64,000 nt of DNA from Motiliproteus sp036960175 (GTDB taxonomy: Bacteria > Pseudomonadota > Gammaproteobacteria > Pseudomonadales > Balneatricaceae): assembly GCA_036960175.1 (NCBI GenBank), contig JBALWH010000006.1, positions 62,001-126,000 of the forward strand. Direction: 5' to 3'. Below are positions 17,920 through 25,514 of this stretch, one piece after another. A program made the translations under genes and the position numbers. How positions within the stretch are numbered: the stretch's first letter is position 1; every line of letters starts with the position of its first letter. Under the pieces are notes generated by a model, which made no database searches, was not told where the DNA came from, and saw only the letters and a program-made list of their open reading frames with translations.

Positions 17920-18612
17920 TTGTCAAAATCCTATTTTATTACGGGTACCGATACTGATGCTGGCAAGACGTTGGTCACTGCCGCATTGCTCGAAGCCGCC
18001 AATCGTCAGGGGGCGCGAACGGGGGCCTTGAAACCAGTAGCTGCTGGGGTGGTGGAATCGGATCAGGGCCTGTGCAATGACGATGCGCTGTTATTGCAGC
18101 AATACAGTAGCCAAAAGATGCCCTATCAACAGGTTAATCCTGTCTTGTTTAAAGATGCTATCGCCCCGCACATTGCTGCTGAGCGCGAAGGCAAGCGAAT
18201 TACTGCGGAACGCCTGGTGGGATTTTGCCGAGGTGCCATGATGCAACCGATGGAGCTGATGCTGATAGAAGGTGCCGGTGGCTGGCGCGTGCCATTGAAC
18301 AGCCAGGAGTATATGTCGGAAATTCCTAAGCGCTTGCAGATCCCGGTAATTCTGGTGGTGGCAATGCGTCTGGGCTGCCTTAATCACTGTTTGCTGACTG
18401 CAGAAGCCATTGCTGCCGATGGTTTACGGTTAGCGGGTTGGGTTGCTAACAACGTTGATCCAGAGATGACCGGTTACCAAGAGAATTTACAGACGCTGAA
18501 AGAAAGAATCCGGGCGCCACTGCTTGGTGAAATTCCATTTATGGAGTCTGTCTCTGTGGAAAAAGCAGCAGATCATCTGTTGACAGGGGTCAATCATCTG
18601 CTGAGTATTTAA
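17920..18612 (+). CDS. bioD: Dethiobiotin synthetase
   Basis: ATP-dependent carboxylation of DAPA to dethiobiotin. 230 residues. The P-loop is at the very N-terminus (FITGTDTDAGKT), followed by KPVAAG, VNPVLFKDAIAPHIAA and LIEGAGGWRVPL, all diagnostic. The start is a TTG at 17920 with AGGAG at 17906-17910; no ATG is available between this Shine-Dalgarno and the P-loop. It is 25 bases after bioC and last in the bio operon. Confidence 0.95.
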   Translation: MSKSYFITGTDTDAGKTLVTAALLEAANRQGARTGALKPVAAGVVESDQGLCNDDALLLQQYSSQKMPYQQVNPVLFKDAIAPHIAAEREGKRITAERLVGFCRGAMMQPMELMLIEGAGGWRVPLNSQEYMSEIPKRLQIPVILVVAMRLGCLNHCLLTAEAIAADGLRLAGWVANNVDPEMTGYQENLQTLKERIRAPLLGEIPFMESVSVEKAADHLLTGVNHLLSI

Positions 18613-18640
18613 TGACCGATTAACTTCGCTGGGCTATAAT
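18612..18640 (+). promoter_or_regulatory. Sigma-70-like promoter after bioD
   Basis: ATGACC (18612-18617) and a perfect TATAAT (18635-18640) are separated by exactly 17 bases. It sits immediately downstream of bioD and 36 bases before the next ATG, so the small gene at 18676 and perhaps the SprA-like gene form a transcription unit separate from the bio operon. Confidence 0.65.
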
Positions 18641-18675
18641 GTCACCGTTGTTGCAACCAGCGTGGAGTATCGATA

Positions 18676-18963
18676 ATGCAGATACCAGCAGTATCATCAC
18701 CAGTACAGACATCTTTGAGCGTCAATCGAAATGACGGTTCAACGCGTACGGCTGTTGATGATCTTGATGAAGGTCAGTCGGAAAGTAGCGTTCAGGCAAC
18801 TGGGCGTACTGGCAGTAGTGAAGCTGTTCAATCCAGCGCAGACACCGTAAATGAAACAGCAACTGTTACAGAAGGCGATGCAGCCTTGGCGACAACAGTT
18901 GTCACTGCGGCAGACGAGGTATTAGGTACCTCTCTTGGATTGAATATAGATACCACTGCATAA
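18676..18963 (+). CDS. Small low-complexity protein of unknown function
   Basis: 95 residues rich in Ser, Thr, Ala, Asp and Glu (MQIPAVSSPVQTSLSV start), with no signal peptide, membrane segment or recognised domain. It follows a good promoter. It shares reading frame and compositional style with the SprA-like gene downstream, but two in-frame stops (TAA at 18961, TGA at 18967) separate them, so I treat it as its own gene. A flexible partner or secreted-type protein is possible. Confidence 0.5.
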   Translation: MQIPAVSSPVQTSLSVNRNDGSTRTAVDDLDEGQSESSVQATGRTGSSEAVQSSADTVNETATVTEGDAALATTVVTAADEVLGTSLGLNIDTTA

Positions 18964-18999
18964 CCCTGACCTGTACAGCGATTCAGGGAGGTATGGATT

Positions 19000-19905
19000 C
19001 TGGAAAGTGGTGGAATTTCCCCGGCAGGATTTCGGGGGACATTTATCCAAAACAATCAGCCATCGTCTAGAGCAACCTTGGCTGACAGTAGTACCTTGTC
19101 TGTTTCCTCTACCGGCCAACCCTCTTCCCTGAATACCTCTCCAGTTCCCAATACCGATCAAGTTGTTTCAGGTCGAAGCAATGCCCCGCTGCAGTCTACG
19201 GCTGGACAGGAGCTTGAAAATCAGACCAAGCAACAGCCTTCTGCCCCATCTAGTGCTGAGTCCAATGATCTTAACGAGAAAATAGAACAGCGTCAGGAGC
19301 TAGAGCAAGTTAAGAAACTTGCGGCTATTGATCGAGATGTTCGAGCCCATGAAGCAGCCCATGCGGCAGCGGGCGGTAGTCTGGCAGGCTCACCTAATCT
19401 TAGTTTTACCCGTGGTCCTGACGGTAGGCTCTATGCCACCGGCGGTGAGGTTTCTATTGATACGTCGCCGGTATCAAATGATCCTGAGGCGACTATTCAA
19501 AAAGCACAGACCATTATTCAGGCAGCGTTAGCGCCGGCCCGGCCGTCTCCTCAGGACATACAGGTTGCAGCTCAGGCGCAAGCCCTATTGGTGGATGCCC
19601 AGGCAGAAGTGTTACGTCAGGGCGCTGAAATTCGGTCCGAAGCAGCAGCAGGAATAGCAAGCGAAGTAGAAAGTGTAGAGGACGCTGAGCAACAGCAGGA
19701 AGATCCCAATTCGCCCAGTGCAATCGAGAAAAATAGAGATTCAATTCAAGATAGTCTGGAGCGTTCCAGAGAGCAGCGAGAAGCGTTTGCCGAGCAGTTG
19801 CAAGAGTTGAATCGGCGCCTTAGCGATGTGCAGCAGAAACTCATTGATATCGGTGCAATCGACAGTCCAAATTCCCAAGGTTCTTTTCTGGATCTTGTGG
19901 TTTAG
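19000..19905 (+). CDS. SprA-related putative metalloprotease
   Basis: The conserved core (DRDVRAHEAAHAAAGG, then SFTRGPDGRLYATGGEV and PVSNDPEATIQKAQTI) identifies the SprA-related family of putative metalloproteases, with HEAAH as zinc motif. The N-terminal region is Ser/Thr/Gln-rich and the C-terminus forms a coiled coil (about the last 70 residues). The start is uncertain. A strong Shine-Dalgarno AGGGAGGT (18985-18992) has only ATT (18997) or CTG (19000) suitably spaced in frame; the next ordinary candidate is a TTG at 19078 without a ribosome site. The stop TAG lies inside an inverted-repeat element. Confidence 0.65.
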   Translation: MESGGISPAGFRGTFIQNNQPSSRATLADSSTLSVSSTGQPSSLNTSPVPNTDQVVSGRSNAPLQSTAGQELENQTKQQPSAPSSAESNDLNEKIEQRQELEQVKKLAAIDRDVRAHEAAHAAAGGSLAGSPNLSFTRGPDGRLYATGGEVSIDTSPVSNDPEATIQKAQTIIQAALAPARPSPQDIQVAAQAQALLVDAQAEVLRQGAEIRSEAAAGIASEVESVEDAEQQQEDPNSPSAIEKNRDSIQDSLERSREQREAFAEQLQELNRRLSDVQQKLIDIGAIDSPNSQGSFLDLVV

Positions 19906-19987
19906 GAGCTCGTCGGACTCAACACTAATCTACTGCGGAAAAGTCGCCTTTCCCACGCTACGACCGGCCAAGCCCGACAAGCTCCTA
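19903..19987. repeat. 85-bp MITE-like element with imperfect terminal inverted repeats
   Basis: TAGGAGCTcGTCGG at 19903-19916 is mirrored by CCGACaAGCTCCTA at 19974-19987: 13 of 14 positions pair, with one C/A mismatch. An internal pair, GTCG (19943-19946) and CGAC (19961-19964), strengthens the fold. The rest of the gap 19906-20166 has no gene. This looks like a miniature inverted-repeat or REP-type element. No second copy was seen in the window, so mobility is inferred. Confidence 0.5.
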
Positions 19988-20166
19988 GCTACTTATTTCC
20001 CACGCGAAACCATAAGCAGTGCTCAGCATTCATGAGACAGTGATTGCGTTGCTGTTATCGAATATCCATAAACTGGCGTTACAGAATCAGAGTTTAGTCA
20101 GCAGGCAAAGGCTCAGTTAGCGTTTGTGGTGGGGTCTTAACGAGTTCGTGGTGGCGCCATGACGCT

Positions 20167-20931
20167 CTAAGGTTGTTGCAAGAAGCGTAGCAGCAGCTTA
20201 GTGAATGCGGCGGGCTTTTCTGCATGGGGCCAGTGACCGACGCCTTCCATAATGCGGGCGCTGGCATTGGGGAAGTATTTCTGGATGGCGTTACGGTGAG
20301 ACTCTTGAATATAGTCTGATGCACCGCCTTTGATAAACATCGTCGGCCCCTGGTAATGACCGTGGCTGTTAGGAGCATCGGCGATATCATCGTAGCTTTT
20401 ATTGAGCCCGTTGAGGTTCATGCGCCAGGCAAAGTGGTGATGGTCACGATATAAGTTTTTCAACAGGAACTGACGAACGCCAGTTTCGTCGATATATTCG
20501 GAAAGCGCTTGATCGGCTTCAGATCTGGACTGAATGTGGGTTAAATCCACATTGAATAGCCCTTTGAATACGTCGTTGTGATTAGCTGAGTATCGCACTG
20601 GGGCGATATCGACGATCACTAATTTATGGATGAGGTCGGGGTGGTCCAGAGCCAGTTGCATGGCTGCTTTCCCCCCCATGGAATGACCCAGTAACAGAAT
20701 CTGCTCAAGATCATGATCGTTGAGAAACTCCACCAGATCATCCCGCATGGCGGGATAATCCATCTGTGCACTCCAAGGTGATAGACCATGGTTGCGAAGG
20801 TCGACGGCATAGACCTGAAAATGCTCAGAGAGCCGTTTAGTCTGACCGGCCCAGTTATCCAGAGAGCCAAACAACCCGTGCAGAATAACCAGAGGTTTGC
20901 CGTGGCCGCTAACCTTGTAGTGGAGTTTCAT
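20167..20931 (-). CDS. Alpha/beta hydrolase, YbfF esterase type
   Basis: 254-residue alpha/beta hydrolase. The segments LHGLFGSLDNWAGQ, VYAVDLRNHGLSPW and the nucleophile elbow LLGHSMGGKAAMQLAL match the YbfF acyl-CoA esterase group; Asp falls in the C-terminal third and His in GVGHWPHAEKP. No signal peptide, so cytoplasmic. The natural ester substrate is unknown. It follows fklB on the minus strand with a gap of 18 bases. Confidence 0.85.
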   Translation of the reverse strand: MKLHYKVSGHGKPLVILHGLFGSLDNWAGQTKRLSEHFQVYAVDLRNHGLSPWSAQMDYPAMRDDLVEFLNDHDLEQILLLGHSMGGKAAMQLALDHPDLIHKLVIVDIAPVRYSANHNDVFKGLFNVDLTHIQSRSEADQALSEYIDETGVRQFLLKNLYRDHHHFAWRMNLNGLNKSYDDIADAPNSHGHYQGPTMFIKGGASDYIQESHRNAIQKYFPNASARIMEGVGHWPHAEKPAAFTKLLLRFLQQP

Positions 20932-20949
20932 CGTCGATCGCTACCTGTG

Positions 20950-21573
20950 TTAAACGATAGCCAGCAGTTCGACTTCGAAAACAAGAGTAGCGTGGGGAGG
21001 GATCGCACCTTGTGCGCCCTGGCTGCCATAGGCTAGGTCTGAAGGCACGTGCAGGCGCCATTTAGAACCAACAGCCATCATCTGTAGTGCTTCAGTCCAG
21101 CCAGCGATTACGCCATTGACCGGAAACTCAGCAGGCTGACCACGATCGACGGAGCTATCGAACACTTTACCGTCGATGAAAGTACCGTGGTAATGAGTAC
21201 GAACAGTTGAGCTGGCTTCTGGCTTGTCGCCATTGCCTTCAACCAGTACTTCGTACTGCAGGCCAGATTCAGTGACCTGAATACCGTCACGCTTGGCATT
21301 TTCTTGTAGATATTGAACACCGCCTTGAGAGGCTTCTTTTGAATCTTCTTCAGCGCGAGCTTGCATCTTCTCTTGCAGCTCCTGAAAGGCTTCGCGCAAC
21401 TGTGCTTCAGTCACGGAGGGCTCTTTGCCGGTGAAGGCGTCGAACAGACCGGTTTTAACCAGCTCGATATTCAGGCCTTCGATACGATTACTTTTTAGTT
21501 GATCGCCCATCTGGCGACCGATACCGTAGCTAACGATCTCTTCGTTGTTTTTCAGTGTTGCTTGTTCAGACAT
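20950..21573 (-). CDS. fklB: FKBP-type peptidyl-prolyl isomerase, FklB type
   Basis: 207 residues, the same size as E. coli FklB/FKBP22 (206). An N-terminal helical dimerisation domain (about residues 1-100, YGIGRQMGDQLKSN, then a Glu/Lys/Gln-rich helix) precedes the FKBP domain (VRTHYHGTFIDGKVFDSSVDRGQPAEFPVNGVIAGW and VPSDLAYG). No signal peptide, fitting cytoplasmic FklB better than periplasmic FkpA. Confidence 0.92.
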   Translation of the reverse strand: MSEQATLKNNEEIVSYGIGRQMGDQLKSNRIEGLNIELVKTGLFDAFTGKEPSVTEAQLREAFQELQEKMQARAEEDSKEASQGGVQYLQENAKRDGIQVTESGLQYEVLVEGNGDKPEASSTVRTHYHGTFIDGKVFDSSVDRGQPAEFPVNGVIAGWTEALQMMAVGSKWRLHVPSDLAYGSQGAQGAIPPHATLVFEVELLAIV

Positions 21574-21692
21574 GGACCTTGCTCATTGAATGGTTAAAAG
21601 AGGGCGATTATAGCAGTTCATAACCAATATTTGGGGAATGCCGGTCAGTAATCGTGGTGATGGCTGTGGCCGCCACCATTACTGATTTTAGG

Positions 21693-22526
21693 CTATTTGG
21701 TGGGGGTCATCATCAATATTGGGTTGATTCGAGCGTTGTTAAGACTGACTCCCCAGTGCAGGTGGGGGCCGGTAACCCTGCCGGTAGCGCCTACAGTCCC
21801 TAGCTGTTGGCCTACAGAAATGCTCTGACCCAGTTCTACATCGATGCGGTTCATATGGCAGTACATGGTGGTGAGGCCATGGCCGTGATCGAGAATAACG
21901 GTACGGCCGTTAAAAAAGTAATCCCCGGTAGCGACAACTTTACCGGTGGCCGGGGCGATTATCGAAGTACCTTTTGCGGCGGCTATATCCAGGCCGCTGT
22001 GGGGGTTGCGAGGTTGCTCGTTAAAAAACCGGCGCAATCCAAAAGGGCTGCTATAGGGGCCTTGGGTGGGTTTAAGTAACTGTGTAACGGGTTGTGCGGT
22101 TTCAGTCCAGCTAGCCAGTGCGGCTAGGATTTCTTTTTTTTCCCGGTTGATTCGCTTCATATCCAAGGGGTTGGGATTAACTTTTCGTTTGTTCTTAATG
22201 GTCAGGTGCTGTTCTTTATATTGTTTGGCTTCAATCTCAAAGCTAAGTGGCTGGCCGTTTATTTTGACTGTTTGGGGGCCGGTTTTGGTGCTCAGGGGGA
22301 TGCCAATCAATGCCAGCCATCGGCCCTGTTGCTGGTAATCGCTGTTATCGGAGGAAACCACCATTACCCGGTGTTTTCCATAGGTGACTTGTGGGGGAGT
22401 GTCAGAATCCAGGTCTAGCGGCAGATGAACGATACCTCCGGCTACGGGATCGCTAGCCGGTAATTGAACCGCACTTGCTGAGAGGGCGAACAGTATCAGG
22501 ATGGCCGATACGAATAGTTGTTTCAT
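21693..22526 (-). CDS. M23 family metallopeptidase (LytM domain)
   Basis: 277-residue exported protein with signal peptide (about residues 1-19, ending SASA), an N-terminal beta-rich domain and a C-terminal LytM domain. Zinc ligands are visible in NPHSGLDIAAA (HxxxD), and HLHWG (HxH) follows VTGPH. Active-site residues are intact, so it is probably a murein endopeptidase in the periplasm. It starts 32 bases after xseA on the same strand. Confidence 0.88.
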   Translation of the reverse strand: MKQLFVSAILILFALSASAVQLPASDPVAGGIVHLPLDLDSDTPPQVTYGKHRVMVVSSDNSDYQQQGRWLALIGIPLSTKTGPQTVKINGQPLSFEIEAKQYKEQHLTIKNKRKVNPNPLDMKRINREKKEILAALASWTETAQPVTQLLKPTQGPYSSPFGLRRFFNEQPRNPHSGLDIAAAKGTSIIAPATGKVVATGDYFFNGRTVILDHGHGLTTMYCHMNRIDVELGQSISVGQQLGTVGATGRVTGPHLHWGVSLNNARINPILMMTPTK

Positions 22527-22558
22527 GGTGCTGCGTCCTGTTCTTGGTCTGACTATTG

Positions 22559-23896
22559 CTAATCTGAGGTTATAGAGGTTATTTCGCAGGTCAGGCTACC
22601 TTTAGCTAAGCGGGCCTGTATTTGTTGGCCTATGTTCTGTGTATTGGCCTCTTGTATGACGCGTCCCTGTTGATCGGTGACGATGGCGTAGCCCCGGTCC
22701 AGGGTTGCCAGGGGGCTGACTGCATGTAGCCCATGGCTTTGGGTTGCCAGTTGTAGCCGGCGTTTTTCCAGCAATTGCTGAATTCCCTGCTGCAGCCTGT
22801 GACTCAGTTGCTGGTAGTTTTGTTCCAGTCGGATTAACTGCTTTTGTGGCGATTGCAGCGTTAGCCGCTCTCTGGTCTGAGAGAGTTTATGCTGTTGCTG
22901 TTCCAGCACCTGTTGCATGCGCCGTCTTAATCTCAGTTCCAGTTCATCCAGTCGTTGCCCTTGTTCTTGAAGGCGATGGCCTGGATGACGTAGGCGTTTA
23001 CTAAGGCCATTAACACGCAGCTGGCAGAGTTGCAGTTGACGTTGCAACTGGCGAGTCAGACTTTCCTCGTAGTAAAGGAACTGGCTCCATAAGGTGTCTC
23101 GGTCGGGGCTAATTAGTTCAGCTGCTGCCGATGGAGTAGGCGCCCGGACATCAGCGACATAATCCGCAATGCTGAAATCTACTTCATGGCCCACGGCACT
23201 GACAATCGGTATTTTACTGGCGTATATGGCGCGAGCCAGGGCTTCGTTATTGAAGGCCCATAGATCTTCCAGAGAACCGCCACCTCGGCCTAGAATTAGC
23301 ACATCACAACGGTTATCGCGAAGGGCTAAATTCAAAGCCTGAATAAGCTGGGTTGGAGCCTCTACTCCCTGAACTGCGGAAGGATAAATGCTGACAGGAA
23401 TGGCTGGGAAGCGGCGCTTCAGTACGCTAATAATATCCTGAATGGCGGCGCCGGTGGAGGAGGTGATCACGCCGATATGTTTTGGCAGCGTTGGCAGTAG
23501 CTGCTTGTGTTCCGCTGCAAACAGACCTTCGTCTTCCAGCTTTATCTTTAATGCTTCATAGGCTGCCTGCAGGGCGCCAGCACCGGCTTCCTCAAGGTAG
23601 TCGCCGATTAACTGGAACTCACCGCGACCTTCATACAGGCTGACTTTGGCCCGCAATCTTACCAAATCGCCATTTTTAGGGCGATATTTCAGGAATCTAT
23701 TACGGTTTTTAAATAGCGCGCAGCGTACCTGGGCCTGATTGTCTTTTAGAGAAAAATACCAGTGGCCAGAGCTGGGGCAGACAAAATTGGAGATCTCGCC
23801 TTCGATCGTTAATAGCGAAAATTTCTGTTCCAGCAGTAGCCTAGCTTGGCGATTGAGTTCGCTGACGGAAAGTATGACGGGAGAGTTGTCGACCAC
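22559..23896 (-). CDS. xseA: Exodeoxyribonuclease VII large subunit
   Basis: Catalytic subunit of ExoVII, which degrades single-stranded DNA into oligonucleotides. 445 residues (E. coli 456). An N-terminal OB domain (EGEISNFVCPSSGHWYFSLKD) is followed by the catalytic region VITSSTGAAIQDI, LILGRGGGSLEDLWAFNNEALARAI and SAVGHEVDFSIADYVADVRAPTPSAAAEL, then a long coiled coil. The start is a GTG at 23896. The small subunit XseB is not in the window. Confidence 0.96.
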   Translation of the reverse strand: MVDNSPVILSVSELNRQARLLLEQKFSLLTIEGEISNFVCPSSGHWYFSLKDNQAQVRCALFKNRNRFLKYRPKNGDLVRLRAKVSLYEGRGEFQLIGDYLEEAGAGALQAAYEALKIKLEDEGLFAAEHKQLLPTLPKHIGVITSSTGAAIQDIISVLKRRFPAIPVSIYPSAVQGVEAPTQLIQALNLALRDNRCDVLILGRGGGSLEDLWAFNNEALARAIYASKIPIVSAVGHEVDFSIADYVADVRAPTPSAAAELISPDRDTLWSQFLYYEESLTRQLQRQLQLCQLRVNGLSKRLRHPGHRLQEQGQRLDELELRLRRRMQQVLEQQQHKLSQTRERLTLQSPQKQLIRLEQNYQQLSHRLQQGIQQLLEKRRLQLATQSHGLHAVSPLATLDRGYAIVTDQQGRVIQEANTQNIGQQIQARLAKGSLTCEITSITSD

Positions 23897-23971
23897 GATA
23901 GACCCTGTTAAATCGATGTTGAGGTCAATGGTACACCTGCTTATCGATTGATTGCAGTGTTCAGGCGCATT

Positions 23972-24589
23972 TTATTGAGCTTTCTTTGTGACAATTTTCC
24001 GGAAGCTCAGGTTGATGCGTGGGGCAAAAAGATTACGCTGTTTTGGCAGCGCGTGTAGCCAGTGTCGCTGGGTTGTTCCGGCCATGATTAGTAGTGATCC
24101 GTGGCCTAGCTTGAGATCGAGTTTTTCATGCTTATGTTTTTTGTGACGTAGGCTGAAGCGCCGTTCGGCACCTAAGGACAGGGAGGCTAAAATAGGGTCT
24201 TTGCCCAGCTCCTGTTCATTGTCGCAGTGCCAGCCGACGCTATCCTCGCCGTTGCGATAGAGGTTGGCCAGCACCGCATTGAATGAATATCCGCAGGATC
24301 GTTCGATACGTCGACGCAGCTCCAGCAGCTCTGGCGTCCAAGGGTTGGGCGTCAGATCTAGGCCGGAGTATCGGTAATGGGCATCTGCATCACCGTACCA
24401 TGCCTGCAGCCTGGGTATGGCTATGGAACGTCCGAACATCTGGATGTCGTCTTGGCGCCACTGCAGGCTGTCGGTGAGGGCTGCTAACAGTGAGTCGGCG
24501 TCTTCAAACGATAGATAATAAGCCTGATAAAAAAGCTCCGCATCCCTAAGATGCAGAGCTTCAAATTCAGTTGCTAGCGGTTTAGCCAC
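23972..24589 (-). CDS. AlkB-like 2-oxoglutarate/Fe(II) dioxygenase
   Basis: 205-residue protein of the AlkB family, which oxidatively removes alkyl lesions from nucleic acid bases. The iron ligands are visible as HCD in VGWHCDNEQELG and His in QRHWLHALP; the 2-oxoglutarate Arg lies in APRINLSFR. The LGAERRFSLRHK segment is also typical. It resembles the AlkB2/3-like branch rather than E. coli AlkB. Its start overlaps the end of the PRPP synthetase gene by 16 bases, indicating cotranscription. Confidence 0.88.
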   Translation of the reverse strand: MAKPLATEFEALHLRDAELFYQAYYLSFEDADSLLAALTDSLQWRQDDIQMFGRSIAIPRLQAWYGDADAHYRYSGLDLTPNPWTPELLELRRRIERSCGYSFNAVLANLYRNGEDSVGWHCDNEQELGKDPILASLSLGAERRFSLRHKKHKHEKLDLKLGHGSLLIMAGTTQRHWLHALPKQRNLFAPRINLSFRKIVTKKAQ

Positions 24590-25458
24590 TGTCTGATGGC
24601 AGCGCTAAGGGCGGTGCTGATATCGATAGCGTTGGATGGATGGGGGATGGTGCCTGTCGTCACAACGTGTGAATGCTCTCGTAATTCTAAGTATGCTTGG
24701 TCCGCAAAAATACCGTGTACGCCGATGCAATAGGGGCGCTCTAGATCTAACTTGTTGATCTGCATTAGCGTGGTCAGCATGGTGCGACCGCTAGAGATAA
24801 TGTCATCTACTAGTACCGGGGTGTGTCCTTGCCACTGCTCCAGGTCAGGCATGCTGATTTCAACATCACGATCACCATGGCGAGTCTTTTCGAGGATAAC
24901 AAAGGGGGCTTTGGCTTGCTTGGCGACCTCTTTTACCCATTGTTCGCTTTCGCTGTCTGGACCCAGAAACAGTGGCTTGGCGATATGTTCTTTGACCCAG
25001 TCGGCGATTAACGGAGATGCCTTAACCACTTGGCTGGGAATGCCGTAGACCTCATCGAGATGATGTATGCGATGGAGATGAGGGTCTATGGTGATTAGGT
25101 GGTCAATATAGTTGGAGATTAAGCGGCCGAAGTGAATTGCGTTGACGCATTCGCCAGGTAGGAAACGTTTATCTTGTCGCATATAGCAAAGGTAGGGGGT
25201 GACTAGCGCTATTTTTTTGGCACCGAGTTCCCTTAATGTTTCTGCCAAAAAAATTAATGGCATGATTTTGTCATTGGGCTGAAATAGGTTGCAGAACAGA
25301 ATGCAATCACGGCCTTCGCAATTACTGTCGATACGAAGGTAGGTTTCTAAATCTGGGAAATACCGTTGAATGATGGTTCCTGCTTCGGCCTCAATTTGTT
25401 CAGTTAACTGCTGGGCCAGCACCGGGTCACTATCGAGATTAAAAAGCAGTGGGCGCAT
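24574..25458 (-). CDS. Ribose-phosphate pyrophosphokinase homologue
   Basis: 294 residues, shorter than housekeeping bacterial Prs (about 315). Prs-type motifs are present: FCNLFQPNDKIMPL, TPYLCYMRQDKRFLPGE, TIDPHLHRIHH, LGPDSESEQW and the PRPP-binding loop LVDDIISSGRTM. Family members make PRPP from ribose 5-phosphate and ATP. The divergent sequence and the phosphorylase gene 56 bases upstream suggest a specialised copy in nucleotide salvage rather than the main Prs. Confidence 0.85.
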   Translation of the reverse strand: MRPLLFNLDSDPVLAQQLTEQIEAEAGTIIQRYFPDLETYLRIDSNCEGRDCILFCNLFQPNDKIMPLIFLAETLRELGAKKIALVTPYLCYMRQDKRFLPGECVNAIHFGRLISNYIDHLITIDPHLHRIHHLDEVYGIPSQVVKASPLIADWVKEHIAKPLFLGPDSESEQWVKEVAKQAKAPFVILEKTRHGDRDVEISMPDLEQWQGHTPVLVDDIISSGRTMLTTLMQINKLDLERPYCIGVHGIFADQAYLELREHSHVVTTGTIPHPSNAIDISTALSAAIRQWLNR

Positions 25459-25514
25459 AGATGGGGGTCCTGTTTCCAGTGGTGAAGCTGATGTTAGGCC
25501 AATTCTACGTTAGA

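Noticed and set aside
18993..19070. 25-codon frame starting at ATG 18993
   Set aside because: The ATG is only one base from the GGAGG core, the peptide matches nothing recognisable, and the SprA-like frame runs through the same bases.
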